Shown: one piece after another, positions 30,456 to 39,052 of the stretch
How positions within the stretch are numbered: position 1 is the first letter of the stretch
Layout of the letters: every line of letters begins with the position of its first letter
From: Candidatus Vecturithrix granuli
GTDB taxonomy: Bacteria; Moduliflexota; Moduliflexia; Moduliflexales; Moduliflexaceae
Direction: 5' to 3'
DNA: 43,451 bases
Assembly: GCA_000739535.1 (NCBI GenBank)
Contig: DF820465.1
Location: 620,035-663,485, forward strand
Notes under the pieces: generated by a model
What the model was told of the DNA's origin: nothing
Database searches by the model: none
What the model saw: the letters and a program-made list of their open reading frames with translations, nothing else
Position numbers and translations under genes: made by a program

Positions 30456-30525
30456 AGTGACTAATGTGACAAGCAACGAAAGTTCAAAGTTCTTCAAACG
30501 TTCATCACTTGTCATGTTAGTCACT
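30456..30525. repeat. Inverted repeat upstream of hpf
   Basis: AGTGACTAATGTGACAAG (30456-30473) and CTTGTCATGTTAGTCACT (30508-30525) pair with one mismatch around a 34-base loop. It sits between the rpoN stop and the hpf ribosome site and could act as an attenuator or RNA-processing site. Confidence 0.65.
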
Positions 30526-30546
30526 TACAAACTAAGGAGGCATATT

Positions 30547-31086
30547 ATGCAAATTACAGTCACAGGTAGACACTTTGAAATCACCGACCCATTAAGACAG
30601 CATATTGAATCCAAACTGAATAAATTGGATCGTTACCTTGATGGAATTACCGATGTACATGTCGTCTTATCTGTTGAAAAACACCGTCATCTTGCCGAAA
30701 TTAATCTTCAGGCGAATGGCAGTTCGATTCGAGGAGTGGAAGAAAAACATGATATGTACTTAGCGGTTGATGCTGTGATTGAGAAACTCGAACGGCAAGT
30801 CAAGCGTCAGAAGGATAAAGATGCCGATCGTAAAGGACGGTTTGCTATTAAAAGCACAGATATGGTACCGACCGAAACCGTTGATGCAGAAGAGTTTAAA
30901 ACACCTCCTAAAGTCATCAGAACCCAACGGATGGCGATTAAGCCGATGTCTATTGATGAAGCCGCAATGCAATTGGGATTAGCAAAAGAAGATTTTCTCG
31001 CGTTTTTGAATTCGGAAACAAACCAGATGAATGTGATGTATAAACGACGCGATGGGAACTATGGGTTAATCGAACCTGAATTTTGA
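30547..31086 (+). CDS. hpf: Ribosome hibernation promoting factor, long form
   Basis: 179 residues from the ATG preceded by AAGGAGG. N-terminal S30AE domain (MQITVTGRHFEIT, SKLNKLDRYL, EKHDMYLAVDAVIEKLERQ) and a C-terminal dimerisation domain (MSIDEAAMQLGLAKEDFLAFLN ... MYKRRDGNYGLIEP). Long HPF joins two 70S ribosomes into inactive 100S dimers. Adjacent to rpoN, as in many Gram-negatives, though these usually have the short form. Confidence 0.93.
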   Translation: MQITVTGRHFEITDPLRQHIESKLNKLDRYLDGITDVHVVLSVEKHRHLAEINLQANGSSIRGVEEKHDMYLAVDAVIEKLERQVKRQKDKDADRKGRFAIKSTDMVPTETVDAEEFKTPPKVIRTQRMAIKPMSIDEAAMQLGLAKEDFLAFLNSETNQMNVMYKRRDGNYGLIEPEF

Positions 31087-31148
31087 GTTGTGGGTTTGGA
31101 GTTCAGAGTTCTGAAGAGCTCAGCACTCGAGACCGCGATAGGGAAATC

Positions 31149-31610
31149 ATGAAATTAACAGATATTCTTGCTGAATCGTCAATTGTCGCAGACTTACGAG
31201 CCAATAATAAAACAGAAGCTCTGGAAGTGCTGGTAGATGCGATGATCAAGAGTAATCCTGGCATTGAGAAACACACGATTCTGAAAGTGTTGTTGGATCG
31301 AGAAGAATTGGGAAGTACAGGCATTGGCGATGGCATTGCGATTCCGCATGGCAAAGTTCCTGATCTGCCTCAGATTATCTCAGGGTTCGGACTTTCGAAA
31401 ACGGGAATCGATTTCGACTCATTGGATGGGAAACCGGCATATTTATTCTTTTTACTGGTGGCTCCGGAAAATTCTGTGGGAACCCATTTAAAAATGCTTG
31501 CGAGAATTTCACGGATGCTCAAAAACACTGATTTTCGGAATAAATTGTTGCATGCCAACTCCCAGAAAGAGATTTACCAGATCATCTCTGAGGAAGACGC
31601 GAAATATTAA
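31149..31610 (+). CDS. ptsN: PTS EIIA, nitrogen/fructose type (PtsN-like)
   Basis: About 153 residues from ATG 31149 (AGGGAAATC upstream). Contains the phospho-acceptor His in IGDGIAIPHGKVP and the family helices (LTDILAESSIVADL, LVDAM, LLDREELGSTG). PtsN proteins accept phosphate through a PTS chain and control other proteins rather than import sugar. It lies between hpf and further PTS genes. Confidence 0.9.
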   Translation: MKLTDILAESSIVADLRANNKTEALEVLVDAMIKSNPGIEKHTILKVLLDREELGSTGIGDGIAIPHGKVPDLPQIISGFGLSKTGIDFDSLDGKPAYLFFLLVAPENSVGTHLKMLARISRMLKNTDFRNKLLHANSQKEIYQIISEEDAKY

Positions 31611-31668
31611 ACAAGGAGAGAAGAGAACGCCAAAGGAATAAGACCATTGATAAAAAGGTGTGCTGGAA

Positions 31669-31714
31669 GACACCGGGTTTGTGGCAATACCCCGGTGTCG
31701 TGCCAATCTTTTTT
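31669..31714 (+). terminator. Hairpin with T-run between ptsN and EIIA(Man)
   Basis: GACACCGGG and CCCCGGTGTC (31669-31699) followed by a TTTTTT run near 31708. It could partly end transcription inside the operon. Confidence 0.55.
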
Positions 31715-31768
31715 GTCCTGTTTAACAGAGACAGCCCTTGTTCCTTTTCCCTCTCTTATGTATCCGTC

Positions 31769-32179
31769 ATGGTAGGTGGAGTGATTGTATCACACGGCCA
31801 GTTAGGCAAAGAACTGATAGCCACTGCTGAGATGATTGTCGGGAAAATCCCCAATATTACCTCTGTATCAATTGATGTCACCAGCGATGTCGAAACCTCG
31901 CGTGAACAAATTCGGCAAGCGATTAAATCCGTGAATAATGGAGCAGGAGTGGTCATTTTTACTGATATGTTTGGGGGAACTCCCTCGAATATCAGTTTAT
32001 CCTTTTTAGATGAAGCGAACATTGAAGTGATTACCGGAGTGAATCTTGCGATGCTCCTCCAGCTTTCTACATCAGGTAAAGCAGAGCCGTTCCAACAAAT
32101 CGTCCAATCATTAAAACAGCGTGGGCAAGAGAATATTCATATTGCGAGTGAATTTTTGAAACAACGAGGCAAAAAATAA
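31769..32179 (+). CDS. PTS EIIA, mannose family
   Basis: About 136 residues. Phospho-acceptor His near the start in GVIVSHGQLGKEL; GVVIFTDMFGGTPSNIS is the conserved family block. No EIIB, EIIC or EIID genes of the mannose family are nearby, so it is probably regulatory (like DhaM- or PtsN-linked EIIA). The longer frame to 31658 runs across a hairpin and lacks conservation, so ATG 31769 is preferred although its ribosome site is poor. Confidence 0.85.
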   Translation: MVGGVIVSHGQLGKELIATAEMIVGKIPNITSVSIDVTSDVETSREQIRQAIKSVNNGAGVVIFTDMFGGTPSNISLSFLDEANIEVITGVNLAMLLQLSTSGKAEPFQQIVQSLKQRGQENIHIASEFLKQRGKK

Positions 32180-32200
32180 AAGGACGTGAAGAGAAAGGTC

Positions 32201-32473
32201 ATGGCGGAAATTCGAGTCGCGACGATTAAGAATGAATTAGGATTACATGCGCGGGCTGCCGCGCAGTTTGTGCAAACAGCAAATCAGTTTTGCGCTGAGA
32301 TTACTGTGCTGAAAGATGGCGAAGAAGTGAACGGTAAAAGTATTTTGAGTTTAATGATGCTTGCAGCCCCTATTGGTTCTGAAATTGTGCTCAAAGCCGA
32401 AGGAGAAGATGCCGTTGCGCTACTCGACAAGCTCATTCAACTCATTAATAATAAATTTGGGGAACCCAAATGA
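32201..32473 (+). CDS. ptsH: HPr phosphocarrier protein
   Basis: About 90 residues. The phospho-acceptor His lies in LGLHARAAAQFV, and the Ser corresponding to Ser46 of regulated HPr in NGKSILSLMML, so both phosphorylation sites are present. HPr passes phosphate from Enzyme I to EIIA proteins. A Ser46-type site implies an HPr kinase, but no hprK is in the window. ATG 32201 is chosen over GTG 32186 (AGAAAGG upstream). Confidence 0.92.
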   Translation: MAEIRVATIKNELGLHARAAAQFVQTANQFCAEITVLKDGEEVNGKSILSLMMLAAPIGSEIVLKAEGEDAVALLDKLIQLINNKFGEPK

Positions 32474-32527
32474 GCACAGGAGTCAATTGTCACTTGTCAC
32501 TTGTCAATTGACAATTGGTAAAGATTT

Positions 32528-34291
32528 TTGGAATTTCGAGGCATTGGCGTCTCATCAGGAATTGTGATCGGCAAAGTCTTTCGCCTGGAAAAAATCACCT
32601 ATGACATCAAACCGAACTGGGTGCGAGATACTGAGGTTGACGAGGAGGTCGCCCGTTTTCTGAAGGCGATTCATACCTCAAAGGAACAACTGCTGAGTAT
32701 CCGCAAAAAGATTGAGTCCTTAGCTGATACAGCACAGTTGCAGATTATTGACGCTCATCTGTTGATTTTGGATGATCAGATGTTGGTGAATGAAACCGTC
32801 GAGTACATCAAACGGCACCGGCTCTCGGCCGAATGGTCGTTAAAACGCGTGCTGGATAAAATCGGTGAACAGTTTGATAAGATGGGCGATGCGTATCTCA
32901 AAGAGCGCAAAGACGATCTGAGCCATATTGGCAATCGCATCTTTAACAATCTGTTTGGGTATGGACATACCAATCTGGCCGATTTAAAAGAAGATGTCAT
33001 CGTGGTAGCGCACGATCTTTCGCCTGCTGATACCGCCCAGATGCGCAAGGAACGGGTGATCGGGTTTGTCACCGAAATTGGCAGTAAAACCTCGCATACC
33101 GCGATTATGGCGCATTCTCTGGAAATTCCTGCCGTTGTAGGGGTCACTGGTATTTATGATGCGGTCACAACCGGAGAATCTTTGATTGTTGACGGGATCG
33201 ATGGCATTGTGCACGTTTCTCCTCCTCAGCCGACCTTTATCGCGTATCTCAATAAACAACGGCGCTATAAATACTATGAACGTGAATTATTGAAAATGAA
33301 AGATCTGCCAGCCATCACGACCGATCAGAAAAAAGTGACGCTGCTGGCGAATATTGAATTTATCGGCGAAGTCAAATCCGTACTTGAGCGGGGAGGTGAA
33401 GGCATTGGGTTGTATCGGACGGAATTTTTATATATGAATCGTTTTTATCCTCCGACAGAAGCCGAACATTTCAGAGTCTATAAAAGTCTGGCAGAACAGC
33501 TTTCAAGTTATCCTTCTATCATTCGCACGCTCGATCTTGGCGGCGATAAATTTATTTCGCAGCTCGACGTGTATGAAGAATTGAATCCGGTGTTAGGATT
33601 ACGTGCTATCCGTTTGTGTTTAGAGCATATTGATCTGTTTAAAACCCAATTGAGAGCGATCTTAAAAGCCAGCCATTACGGCAAATTGAAAATTATGTAT
33701 CCGATGATTTCCGGCCTCGATGAATTGCGCGAAGCGAATGCCGTATTGAAAGAAGTGATGGATGAACTCCGGAAAGCCAATATCCCCTTTGATGAAGAGA
33801 TTGAAGTGGGAATTATGATAGAAATTCCGTCAGCGGCGATTACCAGCGATATTCTTGCGGAAGAAGCCGATTTTTTCAGTATTGGCACCAATGATTTGAT
33901 TCAATATTCGATTGCGATTGATCGCGTGAATAAAAATGTGTCTTACTTGTATGAACCCCTGCACCCCGCCATTTTACGCCTGATTGCCAGGGTGATCGAA
34001 TCTGGCCATGCCAAAGGGATTTTGGTCGGCATGTGCGGCGAAATGGCGAGCGACCCGAAATATACATTGTTATTGCTGGGACTGGGGTTAGATCAATATA
34101 GCACCAATTCCGATGCGTTATTAAAAATTAAAAAAATCATCCGCTCCGTCTCGTATGCCGAAGCCAGGGAAATCGCCCAACAAGCCTTAACGTATTGCTC
34201 AGCCTCCGAAACAGAAAAGTTCATTACGAATTTGATGGAAGAACGCTTTCCTGATGTCTTCTGTTACTTTGGCGATGGCGACGAAGACTAA
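32528..34291 (+). CDS. ptsI: PTS Enzyme I
   Basis: 587 residues, normal for Enzyme I. Phospho-acceptor His190 in GSKTSHTAIMAHSLEIPAVVG; PEP-binding block LGLRAIRLCLEH; catalytic Cys in LVGMCGEMASDP. It takes phosphate from phosphoenolpyruvate and gives it to HPr. Start is TTG (MEFRGIGVSSGI is the family N terminus), with a weak ribosome site. A short palindromic TCAATTGTCA/TTGTCAATTGACAA region separates it from ptsH. Confidence 0.95.
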   Translation: MEFRGIGVSSGIVIGKVFRLEKITYDIKPNWVRDTEVDEEVARFLKAIHTSKEQLLSIRKKIESLADTAQLQIIDAHLLILDDQMLVNETVEYIKRHRLSAEWSLKRVLDKIGEQFDKMGDAYLKERKDDLSHIGNRIFNNLFGYGHTNLADLKEDVIVVAHDLSPADTAQMRKERVIGFVTEIGSKTSHTAIMAHSLEIPAVVGVTGIYDAVTTGESLIVDGIDGIVHVSPPQPTFIAYLNKQRRYKYYERELLKMKDLPAITTDQKKVTLLANIEFIGEVKSVLERGGEGIGLYRTEFLYMNRFYPPTEAEHFRVYKSLAEQLSSYPSIIRTLDLGGDKFISQLDVYEELNPVLGLRAIRLCLEHIDLFKTQLRAILKASHYGKLKIMYPMISGLDELREANAVLKEVMDELRKANIPFDEEIEVGIMIEIPSAAITSDILAEEADFFSIGTNDLIQYSIAIDRVNKNVSYLYEPLHPAILRLIARVIESGHAKGILVGMCGEMASDPKYTLLLLGLGLDQYSTNSDALLKIKKIIRSVSYAEAREIAQQALTYCSASETEKFITNLMEERFPDVFCYFGDGDED

Positions 34292-34356
34292 GCTGGGGGA
34301 ATACTCTGCACTTAAAGGTCCGCGCCCTCTTTTCTCCCACAAAAGAAATGGGCTGA

Positions 34357-35214
34357 CTACCGTTCACCCCATTTGAGTTTTCTGCGTAACACCTCAAAAT
34401 AATTCCTTTCAGGCGGACGAATCAACCGGATCATATAGTCCGCTTTTTTCACATCCACCACATCTTGATATCTTAGTGCAAAGCCAACCTGCCCATCTAA
34501 GGTTAAAAACACTCCTTCATTTTCAGATTTGAGAGTAATTTGAATTTGCGCGCTATCAGGAATCACGGTAGGGCGGTTGGTTAAAGTGTGCGGACAAATC
34601 GGCGTCATGACCAGGGCGTGCATATCAGGATGGATAATAGGACCGCCGGCTGCAAGATTGTACGCTGTCGAGCCGGTTGGCGTGCCGATAATAAGTCCAT
34701 CAGCTTGATAGGTAGTGACGTACTGACCGTCAATATAGGTTTCCAGGTGAATCATTCTGGCCAGCGTACTTTTGGTCATTACCACATCATTGAGAGCCGA
34801 ATATTGGGCGATGTGCTCGCCTTCACGAGAGACGCTTGCCGTGACAAGTAAACGCTGCGAAGTGCTAAACTCATGACAATGGACTTGCTCAAGCGCAAAA
34901 TACATTTCTTCGAGGGTAATTTCCGTGAGAAAACCGAGACTCCCCAGATTCACTCCTAAAATAGGCACATCCCGGTCGCCAATGAGTCTGGCAATGCTTA
35001 ACAGGGTTCCGTCTCCGCCAAGCACAAGAATACAATCAACCAGAGCAGGAATTTTGGCTTTTGAGTGAACTTCGATTGGCTGATCAATAAGTTCGCCAGT
35101 TGTTTGATCTACAAACATCTGTATCTGGCGTTCTGACAGCCATTGGTGCAGATCTTTCAGAATTTCCCGGATTCCAGGGGTATGTGCCTTTGCAATAATG
35201 CCTACTCGTTCCAT
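34357..35214 (-). CDS. nadK: NAD kinase
   Basis: 285 residues. GGDG motif in LVLGGDGTLLSIARL; NLGSLGFLTEI; conserved TPTGSTAYNLAAGGPIIHP; NRPTVIPDS. It makes NADP from NAD and ATP. Convergent with ptsI, 65 bases apart, with no obvious terminator between them. Confidence 0.96.
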   Translation of the reverse strand: MERVGIIAKAHTPGIREILKDLHQWLSERQIQMFVDQTTGELIDQPIEVHSKAKIPALVDCILVLGGDGTLLSIARLIGDRDVPILGVNLGSLGFLTEITLEEMYFALEQVHCHEFSTSQRLLVTASVSREGEHIAQYSALNDVVMTKSTLARMIHLETYIDGQYVTTYQADGLIIGTPTGSTAYNLAAGGPIIHPDMHALVMTPICPHTLTNRPTVIPDSAQIQITLKSENEGVFLTLDGQVGFALRYQDVVDVKKADYMIRLIRPPERNYFEVLRRKLKWGER

Positions 35215-35353
35215 ATCGGTCTATGTATTCAGAAAATTTTCCCTTGTCAATAAAAAAGCAGAGGAATGAATCGTTCACACGAAGAAAGTTGAGGAAAATG
35301 CGAGAAAGTAAACTGTTATAAAAATTTTAAAAGGCGAGAATAAAGACAAAAAA

Positions 35354-35427
35354 TCGGGGTGAGAGGATTTGAACCTCCGACTCCTTGCTCCCGAAGCAAG
35401 TGCGCTACCAGGCTGCGCTACACCCCG
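35354..35427 (-). tRNA. tRNA-Pro (anticodon CGG)
   Basis: Read on the minus strand: acceptor CGGGGTG paired with CACCCCG, D-arm GCGCAGCCTGGTAGCGC, anticodon arm CTTGC-TTCGGGA-GCAAG giving anticodon CGG, T-arm GGAGGTTCAAATCCTC, discriminator A. 3' CCA is not encoded. A T-run follows directly and may terminate the transcript. Confidence 0.95.
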
Positions 35428-35526
35428 AAATTCCAATTTCAAACGTACACCATAAAAAATGCGGGATACAAAAAATGTCAAGTCAAAAATACATTGGATG
35501 ATAGATTTTCAAAAATTTATGACAGG

Positions 35527-35556
35527 AAAACCGAGTTTTTCAAAACCTCGGTTTTT
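35527..35556. terminator. CCGAGTTT stem-loop
   Basis: AAAACCGAGTTTTT-CAAAACCTCGGTTTTT, 30 bases past the stop of the minus-strand YqaA gene, with T-run on the plus side. Same family as the hairpins at 761 and 19939. Confidence 0.7.
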
Positions 35557-35585
35557 ATATGCTGACATACTATCTATAACGTCTG

Positions 35586-36236
35586 TTACCAGAGATATTT
35601 TACCACCACAAACCCACCAACCAGAGCAATGGTGAACAGGACAACCAGCAGATTAAAATATTTGTCAATAAACCCTTTAATGGTGGGTCCAAAGAACCAG
35701 ATAAAGGTTGACACCAGGAAAAATCGAGCCGAACGGCTGACAACTGACGCTAACACAAATTTGACAAACTGTAACTGAAAGACTCCTGAAGCGATCGTAA
35801 AAATTTTATACGGAATAGGAGTGAATCCGGCGATAAACACCGCCCAGGTGCCATATTGCTGATATAACAGTTCTACCTCGTGAAATTTGGCCTGCCCCTG
35901 ATAAAACTCAACAATGGGTTTCCCGATAAGCTCATAAAATTGCCAGCCGATCACGTAGCCGAACATCCCGCCCAACACCGAGCCAATGGAGCAAATGAAG
36001 GCATAACGAAACGCCCTGGCCGGAATCGAAATCGCTAAGGCAATCAAAAGCACATCAGGAGGAATAGGAAAAAACGACGACTCTGCAAAAGCGAGGATAA
36101 ATAATGCTGGGATTCCATACGGTGTTTCAGCCCAATGGAGCACCCATTCATATAATCTGTGCAATAGATGAAACGGATTCCAACGTGTTTGTTCATTTTT
36201 CAAAATAACCTTTTCCATAAAGCCTAGTGTTCCCAT
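35586..36236 (-). CDS. YqaA/DedA-type (SNARE-associated) membrane protein
   Basis: 216 residues with four or five hydrophobic segments and the DedA/VTT pattern: AFAESSFFPIPPDVLL near the N terminus, GSVLGGMFGYVIG, FIAGFTPIPYKIFTIASG, SRSARFFLVSTFI. DedA proteins are thought to move lipids or be needed for envelope homeostasis. The frame overlaps the end of pcm by 13 bases; a start at 36218 would leave a five-base gap. The two genes are one transcript. Confidence 0.88.
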   Translation of the reverse strand: MGTLGFMEKVILKNEQTRWNPFHLLHRLYEWVLHWAETPYGIPALFILAFAESSFFPIPPDVLLIALAISIPARAFRYAFICSIGSVLGGMFGYVIGWQFYELIGKPIVEFYQGQAKFHEVELLYQQYGTWAVFIAGFTPIPYKIFTIASGVFQLQFVKFVLASVVSRSARFFLVSTFIWFFGPTIKGFIDKYFNLLVVLFTIALVGGFVVVKYLW

Positions 36237-36889
36237 CCTTCTTGACCAATCAATCTAACAAAAACACAGGGACAAGAAGTGGTCGTGTGGAGTTGTCCTT
36301 GTTGTTTGGTGAGTATGTGTAACATTTGAGACATCCGGCTGCCCACAGGAATCACAAGTTTTCCCCCGTCAGTAAGTTGTTCAACTAATGGTTTAGGCAC
36401 TAAGGGCGCTCCAGCCGTCACCAGAATCCGGTGGTAAGGCGCATATTCTTTCCACCCGACCGTTCCGTCGCCGACTCGCACCTGGATATTGGCATAGTGT
36501 AATTGCTCAAATCGTGTTTGAGCCGCATTGGCCAGCGAAGTAATTCGTTCAACCGTATAGACTTCCCGGGCTAATTCAGCCAGGATGGCCGTTTGATACC
36601 CGGAGCCGGTTCCTATTTCAAGCACACGCTGGTCAGGGTGGACGTCCAATAATTCTGTCATCAACGCCACCATATACGGTTGCGAGATCGTCTGATCTGC
36701 TCCAATTGGAAGCGGATGATCGCCGTAAGCATCTCCATGAAAATTCTGGTCAATAAACAGATGGCGCGGTACTTTACGCATAGCTGCCAACACGTCCGCC
36801 GATTGAATTCCTCTCGGAATCAATTGTTCTTCGACCATCAGGGTTCTGGCCCGGGGGAAATCCACAAAATCACCTTCTCTATTCTTCAT
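36224..36889 (-). CDS. pcm: Protein-L-isoaspartate O-methyltransferase
   Basis: 221 residues. Family N-terminal region VEEQLIPRGI ... VLAAMRKVPRHLFI, ADQTISQPYMVALM, SAM-binding motif I VLEIGTGSGYQTAIL, and ILVTAGAPLVPKPL. It repairs isoaspartyl residues in aged proteins. Length is normal. The downstream membrane protein is co-transcribed. Confidence 0.95.
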   Translation of the reverse strand: MKNREGDFVDFPRARTLMVEEQLIPRGIQSADVLAAMRKVPRHLFIDQNFHGDAYGDHPLPIGADQTISQPYMVALMTELLDVHPDQRVLEIGTGSGYQTAILAELAREVYTVERITSLANAAQTRFEQLHYANIQVRVGDGTVGWKEYAPYHRILVTAGAPLVPKPLVEQLTDGGKLVIPVGSRMSQMLHILTKQQGQLHTTTSCPCVFVRLIGQEGWEH

Positions 36890-37093
36890 ACAACGATTTT
36901 ACCTACACGTTTCTATCAGACCAGTTCTGTCAATAAAATTGTACGCCAAATATACATTATGTGAAGAACCTGAAAAAGTCAAATAAAAGTTCGAGGTTGC
37001 CCCTTGACGTTTCCTGTTTTGAATCAAATTATAAAATAAGAGCTGGGTAAATATACAATAATAATCATTTGATTGAACAAGGAGGAACGACGT

Positions 37094-37612
37094 ATGGCAC
37101 AGAAGCAACAGTTGGATATTTTTGATTTTGCCATTAACGCTGAACGCGATGGCATGAATTTTTACATCAAAGCCACAGAAAAATTTGACAACAAGGCCGT
37201 AAAAGACTCCTTTCGCCGCCTGGCAGAGGAAGAGGGCAAACATATTCAGACCTTTCTCAACATCAAAGCCAAATTGGAAAAAAGTGGCAAGGTTGATCCA
37301 TTCACAATTGGGAATGTGGATGAATACCTGGAAACCATCATTCACGACGGACTGTTTCCGCAAGGCGAAGCAGCAGAAAAACGTCTGGAAAAAGTCGAAG
37401 ATGTAGCTTCGGCCTGCGCAGTCGCTATGGAAGCTGAAAAAAATGCGATTCTGCTCTATTCCGAACTCGCCAAAACCGCGAAAGACGCTGAACACCGCGA
37501 AGCCTTTGAGAAACTTGCCAAAGAAGAAAAAACTCATATCGTGATGCTCAAACAGGTTCGCGCCGATAATGATCCCCGCTACGCTGCCCTGGCCTTTGGT
37601 CGCTTTTTTTAG
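37094..37612 (+). CDS. Ferritin-like diiron protein (rubrerythrin-type)
   Basis: About 172 residues. Two helix-pair repeats carry the diiron ligands: Glu in NAERDGMNFY and ExxH in EEEGKHIQTF; Glu in AMEAEKNAILLY and ExxH in KEEKTHIVML. No C-terminal rubredoxin domain (no CxxC), so it is a 'sulerythrin-like' or peroxide/iron-handling protein. Strong ribosome site AAGGAGG before ATG 37094. A terminator follows. Typical of anaerobes or microaerophiles handling oxidative stress. Confidence 0.88.
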   Translation: MAQKQQLDIFDFAINAERDGMNFYIKATEKFDNKAVKDSFRRLAEEEGKHIQTFLNIKAKLEKSGKVDPFTIGNVDEYLETIIHDGLFPQGEAAEKRLEKVEDVASACAVAMEAEKNAILLYSELAKTAKDAEHREAFEKLAKEEKTHIVMLKQVRADNDPRYAALAFGRFF

Positions 37613-37632
37613 GCTGTTCAGTTTTTGGACAA

Positions 37633-37660
37633 CAGACGTCGCCTTTTACGGCGGCGTCTG
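37633..37660 (+). terminator. Rho-independent terminator after the ferritin-like gene
   Basis: CAGACGTCGCC-TTTTAC-GGCGGCGTCTG, GC-rich stem 20 bases after the stop codon, followed by GCTTTTATCG. Confidence 0.75.
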
Positions 37661-37717
37661 GCTTTTATCGCAAAAAGACGATTCATCAACTGCCCTATCA
37701 GTGTATATCCGGCGATA

Positions 37718-37894
37718 ATGCCACACTCACAGACATTCCCCCCCCTTTCCAGTGTCAAAAATAATGACCCTGCTGAAATATTTCTTGCCTCATTTCAGCA
37801 GGTTTGTCAACGTTTGCAATTACTTAAAAAAATGAGCGAACAAACATCAAAATTGTTAAAAAAAACAACAAGAAAACGGAGGGTATCAATATAA
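37718..37894 (+). CDS. Small ORF coupled to the AbrB-type gene (weak)
   Basis: 58 residues (MPHSQTFPPLSS ... FQQVCQRLQLLKKMSEQTSKLLKKTTRKRR), helical and basic at the end. Its stop codon overlaps the next ATG by one base (TAATG), which suggests coupling. No ribosome site before its own ATG, and the longer frame crosses a terminator. Family not recognised. Confidence 0.35.
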   Translation: MPHSQTFPPLSSVKNNDPAEIFLASFQQVCQRLQLLKKMSEQTSKLLKKTTRKRRVSI

Positions 37895-38391
37895 TGCAGG
37901 TATGTATCGGATTAGTGTTTTACATAGGCTTTGGCGTCGTCGGAGGATTGCTCGGTTCTCGCTTGAGATTTCCCGGAAGCGTACTCATAGGGGCCATGCT
38001 CAGTGTCATTGCAGCCAAACAGGTATTAAAAGTTGATTGGGAGTTGCCAAAAGAATATGGATTTATTCTGTATGTCCTTGTTGGAATTACGGTTGGCGCA
38101 TCCTTTAAGCCTGAGATGCTGCACCTCCTTCCGAAAATTGCCATTCCGGTCGCGCTTTCAACCTTCACGCTGGTTGGCATGGGGCTGCTGCTTGCCGTCA
38201 TCTTCGCAAAAATAGGAATTTTGGATCGGAGTACAGCGTATATTGCGACCAGCCCGGGAGCCATGTCATCCTTGATCGCCCTGGCACTGGACAGCGACGC
38301 GAAGACGCTGATTGTTATCTGTTTTCATTTTTTCCGATTGTTGTTTATTATTCTTACTGCTCCATTTGTCCTGAAATATTTCTTACATTAA
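37894..38391 (+). CDS. AbrB-family membrane protein, single repeat
   Basis: 165 residues, about half the usual 350 of the AbrB/COG3180 family, corresponding to one copy of the duplicated domain: GFGVVGGLLGSRLRFPGSVLIGAML, GFILYVLVGITVGASF and ATSPGAMSSLIALALDSDAKTLIVICFHFFRLLFI. About five TM segments. It may work as a dimer. GGAGGG lies upstream. Function of the family (possibly regulatory, possibly transport) is unsettled. Confidence 0.8.
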   Translation: MQVCIGLVFYIGFGVVGGLLGSRLRFPGSVLIGAMLSVIAAKQVLKVDWELPKEYGFILYVLVGITVGASFKPEMLHLLPKIAIPVALSTFTLVGMGLLLAVIFAKIGILDRSTAYIATSPGAMSSLIALALDSDAKTLIVICFHFFRLLFIILTAPFVLKYFLH

Positions 38392-38404
38392 CGCCCGAAC
38401 ACAT

Positions 38405-38428
38405 CCCCGGTTTTCAAAAAAACCGGGG
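38405..38428. terminator. CCCCGG hairpin between convergent genes
   Basis: CCCCGGTTTT-CAAA-AAAACCGGGG, 14 bases after the AbrB-type stop and 35 bases from the 3' end of the minus-strand gene at 38463. Confidence 0.7.
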
Positions 38429-38462
38429 TCTTCAATCTTCCATTCATTGAATATTTTTACCC

Positions 38463-38861
38463 TCACACAGCCGTATTTTTCAGGTTTTGCCAGTTCTCGC
38501 GATACGCTTGTTGAAGCTCTTTTGTCGTTCTGATGACATCCTCAGTCGCATCTCTGCACACAGCAGGCTCAAGATCTGTATCAAACAGATACATCTCAGT
38601 CCAACTCAACCCTTCTTTTTCGCTGCGTACAATTAAGGGCAAATCCATGGCTTGCAGCGTCAAACTGTCCCAGGCCACTAAATAGACAACATGTTCTCGC
38701 TCTGACTCCGGGTCAATTTCCTTAATTCGTCCCTGCCAGCCGCTGATATCATTACCAAAATCAGGATCAGCCGTGCCAGCTTTTACTTTCACATTGTCGT
38801 GCAGATGAAAATTGATCATTTTCAACCGATGAGATTGAGAATCTTGTGCTTGTGTTGGCAT
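38463..38861 (-). CDS. Hypothetical protein with SH3/KOW-like N-terminal segment
   Basis: 132 residues as drawn; the better start may be the Met at 38819 (MINFHLHDNVKVKAG). The segment VKVKAGTADPDFGNDISGWQGRI resembles small SH3-like 'gating' motifs in hypothetical proteins of cyanobacteria and others. The rest is acidic with ELQQAYRENW near the end. No recognised enzyme motif. Role unknown. Confidence 0.6.
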   Translation of the reverse strand: MPTQAQDSQSHRLKMINFHLHDNVKVKAGTADPDFGNDISGWQGRIKEIDPESEREHVVYLVAWDSLTLQAMDLPLIVRSEKEGLSWTEMYLFDTDLEPAVCRDATEDVIRTTKELQQAYRENWQNLKNTAV

Positions 38862-38879
38862 AATATCTGAAAACTATGA

Positions 38880-38982
38880 ACGTGGATTTTCCGATACTTC
38901 CTTTGGGAATCATCCGGTCCGAAAAATCACTTTCAAGATCAACCCGTGTTTGTATTTTGGTGTGAATCTGTATATTTTCCAT
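38880..38982 (-). pseudogene. N-terminal fragment of a DUF4926-like small protein
   Basis: Minus-strand frame beginning MENIQIHTKIQTRVDLESDF, matching by memory the beginning of DUF4926-type small proteins up to the Gly-Thr-Ile-Gly turn (here KGSIGK); after that the sequence loses resemblance and runs into the 5' part of the next gene. Probably a truncated remnant. The family match is from memory, so confidence is low. Confidence 0.35.
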
Positions 38983-39052
38983 GATGTTACCGATTTTTAG
39001 CTCCTACGAAGCTCAAAAGGGGAACTGTCGCTGGTATCGCTATCAGGGACAT

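Noticed and set aside
36899-37537. 212-codon minus-strand frame, Phe/Cys-rich
   Set aside because: Antisense to the ferritin-like gene, whose diiron motifs are unmistakable.
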